Shown: positions 40,624 through 50,665, numbered from the stretch's first letter. The stretch: DNA of 50,935 bases from an uncultured Muribaculaceae bacterium (GCA_910578665.1 CAJTQU010000015.1:1-50935), one strand, 5' to 3'. The notes: generated by a model from the sequence alone, not told the origin. Program-made: numbers and translations.

Positions 40624-41484
40624 ATGGATGAACAGCCCCTACGTATCGACCTGCAAGAGATAGTCCGGCAACGTGTGCCGCGCAGTAAAAGACGCTGGCT
40701 GCCGCGATGGGCAGTGAGATGTCTCGAACGCCTGATACACCAGGACGAGCTGAACGCCATACTTGAACATACTTTTCCTTCCACCGGTTCCGAATTCGCA
40801 CGCCGGGTGCTCGAATATCTTGATATAAACGTTGATATCAAAGGGATAGAAAACATACCCGGCAACGGTCGCTTCATATTCGCCTCAAACCACCCACTGG
40901 GGGGGCTGGACGGTATAACACTTATAAGCGTGCTTGGCACCCGATACGGCGACAGCCTCCTACGCCTGCCTGTAAACGACATGCTGATGAATGTCCGTCC
41001 GTTGCGCGGCGTCTTTATTCCGATAAACAAATTCGGACGCCAGGCCCGCGGCGCAGCCCGGCTCATAAACGAGACTTATGCATCAGAGGCCCAGATGGTG
41101 TTCTTTCCGGCAGGACTTGTATCCCGTCTGCACAAAGGAGGCGCCATAGCAGACCTGGAATGGCAGAAGGCATTTGTGGCAAAAGCCATAGAATATAAAC
41201 GAGATATAATTCCGGTGCATTTTTCCGGATACAATACAAAACGTTTCTACCAGATAGCCAGGTGGCGCAAACGTCTCGGACTGAAGTTCAACATAGAACA
41301 GATATTGCTACCCTCGGAATTATGCAAGGCTCACGGCTCACGCTACACCGTCACATTCGGCACACCGGTCAGATGGCAGACGCTGGCACAAAGCGGCGAA
41401 ACACCGCTCAAGATAGCGGCTGAAATGCGAAAGGCCTGCTACGCGATCGCACCACAACAAACAGACAGAAAACGCGTTATATAA
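40624..41484 (+). CDS. PlsC-type lysophospholipid acyltransferase
   Basis: A 286-residue acyltransferase of the hemolysin-like PlsC group. The HX4D-type motif appears as NHPLGGLDG (about 90-98), and the later PEG-type motif as FFPAGLVSR (about 160-168). It has an N-terminal helix region but no clear membrane span, so it probably binds the membrane face. Typical products of this family are phosphatidic acid, ornithine lipids or glycine lipids; no N-acyltransferase partner is adjacent, so the acceptor is undecided. A -7 box lies almost at the ATG. The GH2 gene follows after 69 bp. Confidence 0.87.
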   Translation: MDEQPLRIDLQEIVRQRVPRSKRRWLPRWAVRCLERLIHQDELNAILEHTFPSTGSEFARRVLEYLDINVDIKGIENIPGNGRFIFASNHPLGGLDGITLISVLGTRYGDSLLRLPVNDMLMNVRPLRGVFIPINKFGRQARGAARLINETYASEAQMVFFPAGLVSRLHKGGAIADLEWQKAFVAKAIEYKRDIIPVHFSGYNTKRFYQIARWRKRLGLKFNIEQILLPSELCKAHGSRYTVTFGTPVRWQTLAQSGETPLKIAAEMRKACYAIAPQQTDRKRVI

Positions 41485-41553
41485 TCCAGAATACAGACAT
41501 TCAACCGCTGCCGCTTTATATTGATCCAAAACCCATAATTTATACCAAAACTA

Positions 41554-43962
41554 ATGAAAAAAATCCTCATACCGTCACTGCTCGCTGCCATGGCACTCAA
41601 TGCCGGAGCCGTGCGCAGTGACATAATGCTGAAAAAAGGATGGCAATTCTCCAAAGACAGTATTAACTGGCAATCAGTCACCATACCGCACGACTGGGCC
41701 ATATACGGACCTTTTGACCATTCATACGACCTGCAGAAAGTAGCGGTAGAACAAAACGGAGAAACCGAGGAGACGTGGAAGACGGGGCGCACCGGCGGCC
41801 TGCCCTATGTAGGCAAAGGATATTACAAAACAACATTCGAAGTACCTGACACCACAAACAGAAACACCACGCTGGTATTTGACGGCGCCATGAGCCACGC
41901 ACGTGTATATGTCAACGGGCGCTTGACAGCATACTGGCCTTACGGATACAATACGTTTCACGCCGATGTCACAGACGCCGTACATCCAGGCACCAACACC
42001 ATGGAGGTAAGCCTGGAGAACATGCCCAAAAGTTCACGGTGGTATCCGGGAGCCGGACTATACCGCAATGTGCACATCGTATCCACTGACCGCGTACACG
42101 TGCCAGTATGGGGTACACAGGTCACCACTCCCTATGTCGGACGGGACTATGCCACCATACGTCTGCGCACCGATATAGAGGGCCTGGCCAAAGGCGACAC
42201 GTTACGCCTCGTGACAACCATACGCAATCCCCGGGGAACAGTAGTGGCGACAGACACACACGATTACAAATATTACCCCGGCATCACTCCCGAACAAAAT
42301 TTCAAAGTAGAAAAACCGGCCCTGTGGAGTCCCGAGACACCGGCCTTATACACTGCTACTACAGAGATAATCACCAAAGGACGCGCCACTGACACTTACA
42401 CCACGAGATTCGGCATAAGGTCTGTCGAGGTACGTGCCGGCGAAGGCTTCTTCCTCAACGGCGAAAAGCGCAAATTCAAAGGCGTATGCAACCATCACGA
42501 CCTAGGACCTCTCGGCGCAGCCGTCAATACCGCCGCATTGCGCCACCAGCTACAGATGCTCAAAGAGATGGGTGCAGACGCGGTGCGCACCGCCCACAAC
42601 ATGCCGGCACCAGAACTTGTAGCCCTCTGTGACGAGATGGGCATGATGCTCATGCTCGAACCATTTGATGACTGGGGCTTCCGCCCTAAATCGGAAAACG
42701 GATACGGTTCGCTATTCGCCGGCTGGGCTGAAAAAGATATGGTAAACATGCTGCGGCAATACCGCAACAACCCCTCGGTGGTAATGTGGAGCATAGGCAA
42801 CGAAGTGCCGTCACAATGGGGACCCGAAGGGCTTTCGGAACTTAAATTCCTGCAAGACATCGTGCACCGTGAAGACCCCACACGCCCCGTAACCTGCGGT
42901 ATGGACCAGTTTGACGCCGTGGTCAACAACGGATTTGCCGCCGCACTCGATGTAGCCGGATTCAATTACAAAGTGAACCGTTATCCTGAAGCCATAGGCA
43001 AGCTGCCGCAAAACCTGCTGTTAGGATCCGAGACCGCATCTACGGTCAGCTCAAGAGGCGTATATCATTTCCCGGTGGTAAAAGGTGCCAACATTATGCA
43101 TCCCGACCAGCAAAGCTCCAGCTACGACACCGAATATTGCTATTGGAGCAACATTCCGGATGACGATTTCGCGGCAGACGATGACCTGGATTACAACATG
43201 GGACAATTCGTATGGACCGGTTTCGACTATCTGGGCGAGCCCACTCCATACGACACCGATGCCTGGCCCAGCCACTCCAGCGTGTTCGGCATAATAGACC
43301 TGGCCTCTCTACCCAAAGACCGCTACTATCTGTACAGGTCTAAATGGAACGAAAAAGAAAACACCCTGCATATACTGCCGCACTGGAACTGGCCCGGACG
43401 CGAAGGCGAGCCCACCCCTGTGTTTGTCTACACCAATTCACCTAAGGCTGAACTGTTTGTCAACGGCAAAAGCCAGGGCATACGTGAGAAAAACGACTCC
43501 TCCCACATGACACGTTACCGGCTTATGTGGAACGACGTGGTTTACGAGCCCGGAGAAGTGCGAGTGGTCAGCTACGATGCCCTCGGAAACCCCACCGGGC
43601 ATGCGGTGATACACACTGCCGGAGAACCGCACCACATCGTCTTGTCAGCCAACCGGCAGTCACTGGTCGCAGACGGCGAAGACCTTGCGTATGTCACTGT
43701 GCAGATAGCTGACCAGGAAGGCAATATAGTGCCTACTGACACACGCACTGTACGATTCACCGTCGACGGTGCCGGAAAATTCCGTGCCGCAGCCAATGGC
43801 GACCCGACATCGCTGCGTCTGTTCCATCTGCCTGAAACAGACCTGTTCTCAGGAGCCGCCACAGCTATCGTGCAGGCCGGAGAGCGCAACGGCCGCCTGA
43901 CACTCACAGTCACTGCCGACGGCGTAGCCCCAGCTTCGATCACTATTCCGGTAACTAAATAA
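41554..43962 (+). CDS. GH2 beta-galactosidase
   Basis: An 802-residue exported glycosidase. A signal peptide (about 1-19) is followed by the GH2 sugar-binding domain (about 25-190; GYYKTTFEVP and NGRLTAYWPYGYNTF), the Ig-like domain (about 195-295) and a TIM barrel (about 300-590) with CNHHDLG, acid/base E417 in WSIGNEVP and nucleophile E493 in LGSETAS. A C-terminal Ig-like part (about 680-800) carries VADGEDLAYVTVQIADQEGN. Galactosidase rather than another GH2 activity is inferred mainly from the downstream galK and galM. Periplasmic location is likely. Confidence 0.9.
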   Translation: MKKILIPSLLAAMALNAGAVRSDIMLKKGWQFSKDSINWQSVTIPHDWAIYGPFDHSYDLQKVAVEQNGETEETWKTGRTGGLPYVGKGYYKTTFEVPDTTNRNTTLVFDGAMSHARVYVNGRLTAYWPYGYNTFHADVTDAVHPGTNTMEVSLENMPKSSRWYPGAGLYRNVHIVSTDRVHVPVWGTQVTTPYVGRDYATIRLRTDIEGLAKGDTLRLVTTIRNPRGTVVATDTHDYKYYPGITPEQNFKVEKPALWSPETPALYTATTEIITKGRATDTYTTRFGIRSVEVRAGEGFFLNGEKRKFKGVCNHHDLGPLGAAVNTAALRHQLQMLKEMGADAVRTAHNMPAPELVALCDEMGMMLMLEPFDDWGFRPKSENGYGSLFAGWAEKDMVNMLRQYRNNPSVVMWSIGNEVPSQWGPEGLSELKFLQDIVHREDPTRPVTCGMDQFDAVVNNGFAAALDVAGFNYKVNRYPEAIGKLPQNLLLGSETASTVSSRGVYHFPVVKGANIMHPDQQSSSYDTEYCYWSNIPDDDFAADDDLDYNMGQFVWTGFDYLGEPTPYDTDAWPSHSSVFGIIDLASLPKDRYYLYRSKWNEKENTLHILPHWNWPGREGEPTPVFVYTNSPKAELFVNGKSQGIREKNDSSHMTRYRLMWNDVVYEPGEVRVVSYDALGNPTGHAVIHTAGEPHHIVLSANRQSLVADGEDLAYVTVQIADQEGNIVPTDTRTVRFTVDGAGKFRAAANGDPTSLRLFHLPETDLFSGAATAIVQAGERNGRLTLTVTADGVAPASITIPVTK

Positions 43963-43981
43963 CAAACACTATTTTTACACT

Positions 43982-45124
43982 ATGGAAATGAAAGATAAAA
44001 TCGCCAAAATTTTCCTAGAAAAATTCGGAGAACCCGGAGGTTCGTTCTACGCCTCGGCCGGCCGTATAAACCTTATAGGAGAACACACTGATTATAACGA
44101 AGGATACGTGTTTCCCGGCGCTATCGACAAAGTAATAATGGCCGAGATACGCGCCAACGACAACGGAATAGTGCGTGCCTTCTCTATAGATATCAACGAG
44201 TATGCCGAATTCGGCCTCAACGAAAAAGACGCACCGGCACAGTCCTGGGCACGATACATATTCGGCGTATGCCGCGAAATCATAAAACGCGGAGGCAATG
44301 TACAGGGCTTCGATACGGTGTTTGCAGGCAACATTCCCCTAGGCGCCGGCCTCAGCTCATCTGCCGCACTCGAAAGCTGTTTCGCATTCGCCCTCAACGA
44401 TTTATTTAATGACAACAGTATAGATAAGTTCGAACTGGCAAAAATAGGCCAGAGCACCGAACATAATTATTGTGGTGTGAACTGTGGCATAATGGACCAG
44501 TTTGCATCGGTATTCGGCAAGAAAGATCATCTGATGCGCCTTGACTGTCGCGACCTGCAATATGAATATTTCCCGTTTGCACCCACACACCACAAGCTGG
44601 TGCTGGTAGACTCGCGTGTGAAGCACGAACTGAAAGACTCTCCCTATAACAAACGCCGCGAAAGCTGCGAGCGCGTGGCCAAAGCCCTGGGCGTGCCAAG
44701 CCTGCGCGATGTGTCGCTGGCACAACTCAACGCGTCACGCATATCATTCAGCGACGAAGACTACCGCCGTGCGAAATTTGTAGTGGAGGAAAAAGAACGC
44801 GTACTGGAAGTCTGCGCGGCTCTCGAACGCGGCGATTATGAAGAGGTGGGCCGCAAAATGTATGAAACCCACGAAGGCCTGTCGAAAGACTACGAAGTGA
44901 GTTGTGAAGAACTCGACTTCCTGGCCGGACTGGCCAGGAAGTGCGGCGTGACCGGGTCACGCATCATGGGCGGCGGATTCGGAGGATGCACTATAAATCT
45001 CGTACCTGACAACCTATGCGACCAATTCATCGCCACGGCCAAAAGAGATTTCTGTGAAAAATACGGTCACGAACCGCATATATATGATGTAATCATCAGC
45101 GACGGCGCACGCCGCATAGACTAA
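43982..45124 (+). CDS. galK: Galactokinase
   Basis: A GHMP-family kinase phosphorylating alpha-D-galactose to galactose 1-phosphate. The 380-residue product has the galactose-binding signature GRINLIGEHTDYNEGYV (about 27-43), the ATP-binding GAGLSSSAALES (about 120-131), NCGIMDQFASVFG with the catalytic Asp region, and the C-terminal GSRIMGGGFGGCTINLV. It lies 19 bp after the GH2 gene and 12 bp before galM, so the three form an operon for galactoside use. Confidence 0.97.
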   Translation: MEMKDKIAKIFLEKFGEPGGSFYASAGRINLIGEHTDYNEGYVFPGAIDKVIMAEIRANDNGIVRAFSIDINEYAEFGLNEKDAPAQSWARYIFGVCREIIKRGGNVQGFDTVFAGNIPLGAGLSSSAALESCFAFALNDLFNDNSIDKFELAKIGQSTEHNYCGVNCGIMDQFASVFGKKDHLMRLDCRDLQYEYFPFAPTHHKLVLVDSRVKHELKDSPYNKRRESCERVAKALGVPSLRDVSLAQLNASRISFSDEDYRRAKFVVEEKERVLEVCAALERGDYEEVGRKMYETHEGLSKDYEVSCEELDFLAGLARKCGVTGSRIMGGGFGGCTINLVPDNLCDQFIATAKRDFCEKYGHEPHIYDVIISDGARRID

Positions 45125-45136
45125 AACCATACAATC

Positions 45137-46186
45137 ATGACAATTGATGAAAGAACCGTGCCATGCGCCAAAGGTGACATACATCTCTTCACCCTGGCTA
45201 ACGGCCACGGTATGACCGTGGAATTATCAAGCCTCGGCGCCGGTATAGTCAGCGTGGTCGTACCCGATAAAGCCGGCAATCTGGCCGATGTGGCTCTCGG
45301 ATATAAAAATCTTTGCGACTACATGTATGACGGTCCCTGTGCCGGCAAGACGCCCGGACGTTTTGCCAACAGAATAGCGGCAGGTCGTTTTACCATCGAC
45401 GGAGAAACTTTCAGGCTGGCGACTAACAACGGACCGAATGCATTGCACGGCGGACCGGAAGGCTTCCAGAACCAGTTATGGACACCGGAAACCATTCCCG
45501 GCGGAGTACGGTTCACATACATTTCCAAAGATGGAGAAGAGGGCTACCCCGGCACTCTGAAAGCCGTGGTAGAATATACTATCGAAACAGACCGCAACCG
45601 CCTGAACATAGTGCTGCGCGCCACTACCGACAAACCGACAGTGGTCAATCTGACCAACCATACTTACTGGAACCTGTCAGGCGAAGAATCCGGCTCAGTA
45701 CTCGAACACATGATGAATATGCGCTGCTCGCGTTTCCTGCCTGGAGATGACACGCTAATCCCATCGGGAGAAATGGAAAGTGTGGCCGGCACCCCCATGG
45801 ACTTCACCACATCAAAAAAACTGGGACAAGACATAAAAGCCGACTTCCCGTCCATAATCCATGCAAAAGGATATGACTCAAGCTGGGTGGTTGACGATTG
45901 GGAGAAAGACCTGTACCAAGACAAGATAGTGGTGATTTCAGACCCTCGCAGCGGCCGTGTGCTAGAAATAGGCTCTACCCAGCCGGCAGCACATGTCTAC
46001 ACCGGCAACTGGCTTGCCGGGTCGCCACAGAGCAAAAGCGGACATAGCTACGCCGACTATGACGGTGTGGCCGTGGAAATGCAGGGAATGCCCGACGCGC
46101 CTAACAAGCCCTCTTTCCCGTCACAGACTCTGAGGCCGGGCGAGGTATACAGCCATAAAATCACATTCACTTTTACAACGGAGTAG
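45137..46186 (+). CDS. galM: Aldose 1-epimerase (galactose mutarotase)
   Basis: Interconverts alpha and beta anomers of galactose, supplying the alpha form to galactokinase. The 349-residue product shows GKTPGRFANRIAAGRF (about 71-86), NNGPNALHGGPEGF with the catalytic His, VVNLTNHTYWNLSG with the second His, and the catalytic Glu in DGVAVEMQGMPDAPN. No signal peptide, so cytoplasmic. It is last in the GH2-galK-galM operon and convergent with the MBL hydrolase gene, with no hairpin in the 14-bp gap. Confidence 0.96.
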   Translation: MTIDERTVPCAKGDIHLFTLANGHGMTVELSSLGAGIVSVVVPDKAGNLADVALGYKNLCDYMYDGPCAGKTPGRFANRIAAGRFTIDGETFRLATNNGPNALHGGPEGFQNQLWTPETIPGGVRFTYISKDGEEGYPGTLKAVVEYTIETDRNRLNIVLRATTDKPTVVNLTNHTYWNLSGEESGSVLEHMMNMRCSRFLPGDDTLIPSGEMESVAGTPMDFTTSKKLGQDIKADFPSIIHAKGYDSSWVVDDWEKDLYQDKIVVISDPRSGRVLEIGSTQPAAHVYTGNWLAGSPQSKSGHSYADYDGVAVEMQGMPDAPNKPSFPSQTLRPGEVYSHKITFTFTTE

Positions 46187-46200
46187 CAGACGCAGTCCCG

Positions 46201-47184
46201 TCAGCGCAACACCATCCAGCGGGTCGGTTCAAAACGGGGCAGCACCATCAACTGCATATCGGCAGCGCGGTCGGAGATACTTTCTTCGCCCGCGCCTACT
46301 TTTATACCACGCGCTTCCAGGGCATCCCTCACAACCTTTAGAGCCAGTTCCGGACGGTTGTTGTCATTGCTCAGATGACATAGGAACACATGGCGCAAAC
46401 GGCTTGTGGCTATCTCTGACACAAATGCCGCCGTGTCGGCATTGTCAAGATGTCCGTGGTCAGTTGCTATACGCGCTTTCAGATATTCCGGATAAGGACC
46501 GTGGCGCAGCATATGCAAATCATAGTTTGCCTCTATCATAAGAAAATCAGCCTGCGCCATATAATGCCTGGCACGTTCTGAGACAGCCCCCAGGTCAGTG
46601 GCCATTACAAAATTGCGCTGGCCGTAACTGAAAGAAAAACCGGCATTGTCTGCCGCGTCGTGAGGCACATCAAATGCTGTCACCTCGAAGTCTCCAAGTT
46701 TAAACGGAAACTCCTTGAACACAGGCTGGTGGTAGTCCTTGACACGCTTCGATATTCCATGACGACGCAACAGGGCGTTGAGCACACGGTTTGTGCAATA
46801 AAGACGCAGATGCCTGTGTGAAAGCAACAGACGGTAGACATAGCGCACATGGTCCGAATGATCGTGTGTTAGACACACCCCTTTCACCCTGTCCATACCC
46901 ACACCGTTGGCTGCCAGCGTATCTTCGATAACATCAGGTCTGACACCGCAGTCCACTATGACACCGCCGCGCGTTGTACCTATATAGCAGCTGTTGCCGC
47001 TCGAACCGCTGCCGAACGAAATATAATACAGCGGCTCGCGTTCTTTTGCCTCTGACAGAATCTTGGCCCGCATAGCCACAGAGCGCACATCCTCGCTGGC
47101 CGGCGTGCAGGGCCTGCCTGCAGACGAAGCCGCAGGCACATCCCATTCTTCAAAATTGATTGTAAACTGTCTGGGATCTGTCAT
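46201..47184 (-). CDS. MBL-fold metallo-hydrolase, YycJ/WalJ-like
   Basis: A 327-residue metallo-beta-lactamase-fold protein. The metal motif is LTHDHSDHV (about 107-115), and later ligands are seen in FDVPHDAADN, ATDLGAVS and DHGHLDN. ISFGSGSSGNSCYIG near 55 is a YycJ-like signature. Relatives include exonuclease-like or phosphodiesterase proteins; the substrate is unknown. It has an extra N-terminal segment of about 45 residues rich in Ala and Ser. The start overlaps the methyltransferase gene by 4 bp. Confidence 0.87.
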   Translation of the reverse strand: MTDPRQFTINFEEWDVPAASSAGRPCTPASEDVRSVAMRAKILSEAKEREPLYYISFGSGSSGNSCYIGTTRGGVIVDCGVRPDVIEDTLAANGVGMDRVKGVCLTHDHSDHVRYVYRLLLSHRHLRLYCTNRVLNALLRRHGISKRVKDYHQPVFKEFPFKLGDFEVTAFDVPHDAADNAGFSFSYGQRNFVMATDLGAVSERARHYMAQADFLMIEANYDLHMLRHGPYPEYLKARIATDHGHLDNADTAAFVSEIATSRLRHVFLCHLSNDNNRPELALKVVRDALEARGIKVGAGEESISDRAADMQLMVLPRFEPTRWMVLR

Positions 47185-47897
47185 GGCGCCGATATCAGGA
47201 ATATGGTGGGAATCTTGTCATAACTCCGGCCGCATCCGCGCCACTCGGCCGCAGGCCTGGTGACAATGCTTTCCTTGCCGGGATCCGTGATACCCGATGC
47301 CACGCACAACAGTGTGGAGGGCTGCAAAACAGATGCCAGCTGGGCCAGAAGCTTATCATTGCGGTAAGGAGTCTCTATGAAAATCTGTGTCATACGAGTG
47401 CGCCGGGCCGTGCTTTCCAGATTCTTTATGCAGCGCTCGCGTTCGGCTCCCTTGATAGGCAGATAACCGTGAAACGAAAATCCCTGGCCGTTAAAACCCG
47501 ATGCCATAAGCGACAGAAGGATGCTCGAAGGACCTACCAACGGCACAACCCTATAGCCGCGGCGCTGGGCTTCGGCCACGGCAAGAGCGCCTGGATCGGC
47601 CACTGCCGGACAACCGGCCTCGCTCATTATGCCGATATCCTCTCCGTGCTTCATCGGTTCAAGCATAGCCGGCACGGAAGCCGGGTCGGTGTGTATATTC
47701 AGTTCGCTGAAAGTCAGACTGTCTATATCAATATCGCGATGACACCGCTTCAAGAAACGCCGCGCGGTGCGCACATTCTCCACTATATAGTGGCGCAGAC
47801 GGCGCAAAAGTTCCAAATTGTAGCCCGGCAGCACATGAGACTCCGGGGCATCACTCAGATTTACAGGGATAAGGTATAATGTGGGTCGTGAATCCAT
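47181..47897 (-). CDS. Tetrapyrrole-methylase-family SAM methyltransferase (RsmI-like)
   Basis: A 238-residue protein of the RsmI/tetrapyrrole methylase fold. It carries LYLIPVNLSD at the N-terminus (in place of the usual VATPIGN), the segment GIMSEAGCPAVADPGALAV, VVPLVGPSSILLSLMASGF and a C-terminal IETPYRNDKLL. RsmI 2'-O-methylates C1402 of 16S rRNA; this shorter, diverged form may do the same or act elsewhere. A -7 box lies about 35 bp upstream. Confidence 0.88.
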   Translation of the reverse strand: MDSRPTLYLIPVNLSDAPESHVLPGYNLELLRRLRHYIVENVRTARRFLKRCHRDIDIDSLTFSELNIHTDPASVPAMLEPMKHGEDIGIMSEAGCPAVADPGALAVAEAQRRGYRVVPLVGPSSILLSLMASGFNGQGFSFHGYLPIKGAERERCIKNLESTARRTRMTQIFIETPYRNDKLLAQLASVLQPSTLLCVASGITDPGKESIVTRPAAEWRGCGRSYDKIPTIFLISAP

Positions 47898-47932
47898 TAT
47901 AGGTCAATTAGTAGTGATCGTGTCAGCTGATG

Positions 47933-47940
47933 CAAATATA
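47933..47940 (-). promoter_or_regulatory. -7 box of the methyltransferase/MBL gene pair
   Basis: TAtaTTTG on the minus strand, 36 bp before the ATG; no clear -33. Confidence 0.42.
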
Positions 47941-47982
47941 CGAAAATTTGGCGAGACTGCAGCGTGGTTTGACAAAAATCAC

Positions 47983-47990
47983 TATCTTTG
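47983..47990 (+). promoter_or_regulatory. -7 box of the small lipoprotein gene
   Basis: TAtcTTTG, 18 bp before the ATG. The nearest TTTG upstream is only 11 nt away, so the -33 is absent or atypical. Confidence 0.42.
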
Positions 47991-48008
47991 CGAAAATTTT
48001 TTGAGACA

Positions 48009-48191
48009 ATGAAAAAAATCCTTATCATGACCGCATGCCTGGCAGCTCTGGCTGTAACCTCTTGTGGAAGAAAGAGCGAGGCATCACGCGAACAGATCTC
48101 TAACGCGCACGCGCAGGCACACGAAATGCTCGAACAGGCCGGAAGCCATGCGGCTGCGACGGCCATAACAGACTCTGCTGCTCTGAAATAA
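48009..48191 (+). CDS. Small lipoprotein, 60 residues
   Basis: A short protein with a textbook lipoprotein signal (MKKILIMTACLAALAVTSC, lipobox VTSC) and a mature part of about 40 residues that is polar, Ala/Glu/His-rich and probably helical (REQISNAHAQAHEMLEQAG). The function is unknown. A promoter-like -7 box before it and a strong hairpin after it support a real, separately transcribed gene. Confidence 0.75.
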   Translation: MKKILIMTACLAALAVTSCGRKSEASREQISNAHAQAHEMLEQAGSHAAATAITDSAALK

Positions 48192-48218
48192 CCGCACGGC
48201 CGGATATCACAGAACACA

Positions 48219-48256
48219 GGCCGGGGCATATCTGCAATTGCGGATATGCCCCGGCC
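48219..48256. terminator. Bidirectional terminator between convergent genes
   Basis: A 14-bp perfect G/C-rich stem (48219-48232 with 48243-48256) continues inward as a further 4 pairs with one G-T. It lies between the small lipoprotein gene and the M6 protease gene, which converge on it. Confidence 0.8.
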
Positions 48257-48274
48257 GTAAATATAACGCACTGC

Positions 48275-50665
48275 TTAACGCACCACTATTTTACGGGTCT
48301 CGGTTCCACGGCGTTCGATCAGAATATCACCTTTGGACGGACGCAGCACACGACGGCCGAGCACATCGAAATACTCTGCCGGGGCAGACTCGGCCCCGAT
48401 ACTGTCTATACTATTACTTCCGAGAAGATTTACAGTTTTCATTTCCGATGCAAAAGATTCTTCGGTTCCGTCAGAAGCTACAACCTGGTAACGGAACACC
48501 GAACCGCTATCCTGCGGAACATCCACACGCACTGAAGTTGCTCCGCCCGTGCTATAACGGTCATAATGCATAAATACTTTGTCAGCCTGGCCGTATGTAA
48601 TCTCTACATCGTCCAGCGCCATATTGCCACTTACCTTGTTGTATTCCAAACGTATTTGTGTAACACCGGCCGGAATGTCCGACACCTCGTAAACAGCAGC
48701 CTCGTTAGACGGATACTCCAATGTATGGATATTTATCCATTCTCCGTTTGAAAGCCCCTTGATATCCAGTGTCGAACCATCCAGATTTTGTCCCTTATAC
48801 CAGAATTTCACCGATACCGCGTCACCTGGTAATACCGGGGACTGGAGGCTTGCACCTGCCTTGGCAAGCTTGAGAGAAGGTGACGATTCGCCGAAATTAC
48901 CCGACGATTTATATATTTCCTGTGTAGTAGCGGTCCATTCACCCAGGCTGAGCGTATTATTTGCCCCCATATCGGTTGTCACAGAGCCGCTTTCGCCCTG
49001 TCCGGCCTCATACACGCTGAGCAGATAGTCGGTAGCACCCTCCACAGGCTGCCAGGAAGGAACAAAATGCGCACTACTGTATTCTATTTCCTCATCCAGT
49101 ACGGGAGTGGCCACATTGCGCAGACCTCCGGCCACTTTAAATGAAATAATACCGTCAGCCTCTGCTATATCGGTTATCGGGAGTTTCAAAGCATCACCTG
49201 ACCATGTGCGCATAGAAGGCCGCGTACTGTCTGTAAACGAAGTCTTTCCCTCGATTCCGGGCCAGGTCCATCCGGCCATAGCATCTTCATCGCCATTATC
49301 AGCCAGATTGTTGGCTTCCACTATATCCACATACTGGTGCTGCTGGTCATCATTGACTATATTCCTGTCCCATATATGCTGTAGGAAATCGACATGCCAC
49401 ACCAGCATGCCGTGGCCGGGCAGATATGCGTCCCAGCCTTTCTTCTGTCTGTTTTCCAGCAAATAGAATTCTGTATCTTTAGCAGTCGGTATTATATAGC
49501 CTTTGTTGCTTTCCTGTATCTCTCCAAATGTCACGTTAGCAGGTTCGGATAGTACCTCAGGCACAAGCCATCCCATAGCATTGCGTTCAAATACAGAGTA
49601 TGACGGCGGCGTGCGCCCGTCATTGTTATACGGACCGTAGTCAAGCACACTGTAACCCCCGGGAGTGCACACTAGCGGATAGGCATAAGTAGTGCTGTAA
49701 AGGTCAGGCAGACCCATAACATGGCTGAACTCGTGGACAAAGGTACCAATACCTCCCGGAGTATCTTCCTGCCATTCGTTACTGCACGCATATTGCGATA
49801 TTATGACATTGTCAAGCGTAAGAGAAGGATTCAGATTCCAGCTATGGGGCCATACCGAGTCTGCCGGACCATAATCAGCCTCGCCCTGTCCTGCGTAAAA
49901 GACAAAGACGTTGTCAACATATCCGTCACCATCATTGTCATAACGAGAAAAATCAATTTCCTTGTCAGCCAGTTCGCACGCTTCTGATACCATCTCACGC
50001 GGTGCGGCGTCTTCTCCCTTTACATTGCCGCCATAATAAGAGCGGTTTTTAGAAAGTGTTATCGGTCCGTAGACATCAAAATGAGGCCGGAACTGCCCGT
50101 TTGAATTATCAAGAAAATAATCCTTGCACGAACCAGTGCCTCCATACTCCGAAAATCCCTCCTTATTCAACATATCGTTGAAATATCCGTAAGGATCATC
50201 GAGCGTGAATTTAACATCCTTATATTCCACAAGCAGTATAAGTGCATTTACATCACCCATAGCAGGAAATGTCTTTTCGCCGCGGCCTAACGCCGTATTG
50301 CCGGAAGCCCTCCTCTGTAAGCCGGAAGCACGACGCAAAGCCATAGCCTCCTGCATATTAAAATGCACAGCCTCGGCAGGCAGCGTGGAGCGCAGTTCGG
50401 CATCTACAGCCTTGATTCCGGTGCTCTCTACCACTCCGGAAACACTCAGACGGCCATAACAATAAATACCGTCGGCGTTAGTAGTCAGCAAAATACCGTC
50501 AGAGGTGGTTGTGAAATGGTTAAACTCGTCGCCTGTCTTACATACAGTGATGTAAGTTCCGTCAGGCTGTTTCACAGTCACCGGGCCGCGCCTTGCCGGT
50601 ACCGCTGCTGCCGACAGTGCTGACAGACATAATGCGGCAATTGCAATCTTATACAATTTATTCAT
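48275..50665 (-). CDS. Secreted M6-family metalloprotease
   Basis: A 796-residue exported zinc protease (immune inhibitor A type). A signal peptide (about 1-22) is followed by a propeptide and the catalytic domain. The zinc motif HEFSHVMGLPD is at 311-321 (H311, E312, H315, with D321 as the probable third ligand), and upstream blocks include YKDVKFTLDDPYGYFN and SYYGGN. After the protease domain come beta-sandwich regions (about 490-720), including a MAM/jelly-roll-like VKFWYKGQNLDGS. The C-terminus (EYFDVLGRRVLRPSKGDILIER, ending RKIVVR) resembles a short type IX secretion sorting tail. It is monocistronic. Confidence 0.92.
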   Translation of the reverse strand: MNKLYKIAIAALCLSALSAAAVPARRGPVTVKQPDGTYITVCKTGDEFNHFTTTSDGILLTTNADGIYCYGRLSVSGVVESTGIKAVDAELRSTLPAEAVHFNMQEAMALRRASGLQRRASGNTALGRGEKTFPAMGDVNALILLVEYKDVKFTLDDPYGYFNDMLNKEGFSEYGGTGSCKDYFLDNSNGQFRPHFDVYGPITLSKNRSYYGGNVKGEDAAPREMVSEACELADKEIDFSRYDNDGDGYVDNVFVFYAGQGEADYGPADSVWPHSWNLNPSLTLDNVIISQYACSNEWQEDTPGGIGTFVHEFSHVMGLPDLYSTTYAYPLVCTPGGYSVLDYGPYNNDGRTPPSYSVFERNAMGWLVPEVLSEPANVTFGEIQESNKGYIIPTAKDTEFYLLENRQKKGWDAYLPGHGMLVWHVDFLQHIWDRNIVNDDQQHQYVDIVEANNLADNGDEDAMAGWTWPGIEGKTSFTDSTRPSMRTWSGDALKLPITDIAEADGIISFKVAGGLRNVATPVLDEEIEYSSAHFVPSWQPVEGATDYLLSVYEAGQGESGSVTTDMGANNTLSLGEWTATTQEIYKSSGNFGESSPSLKLAKAGASLQSPVLPGDAVSVKFWYKGQNLDGSTLDIKGLSNGEWINIHTLEYPSNEAAVYEVSDIPAGVTQIRLEYNKVSGNMALDDVEITYGQADKVFMHYDRYSTGGATSVRVDVPQDSGSVFRYQVVASDGTEESFASEMKTVNLLGSNSIDSIGAESAPAEYFDVLGRRVLRPSKGDILIERRGTETRKIVVR

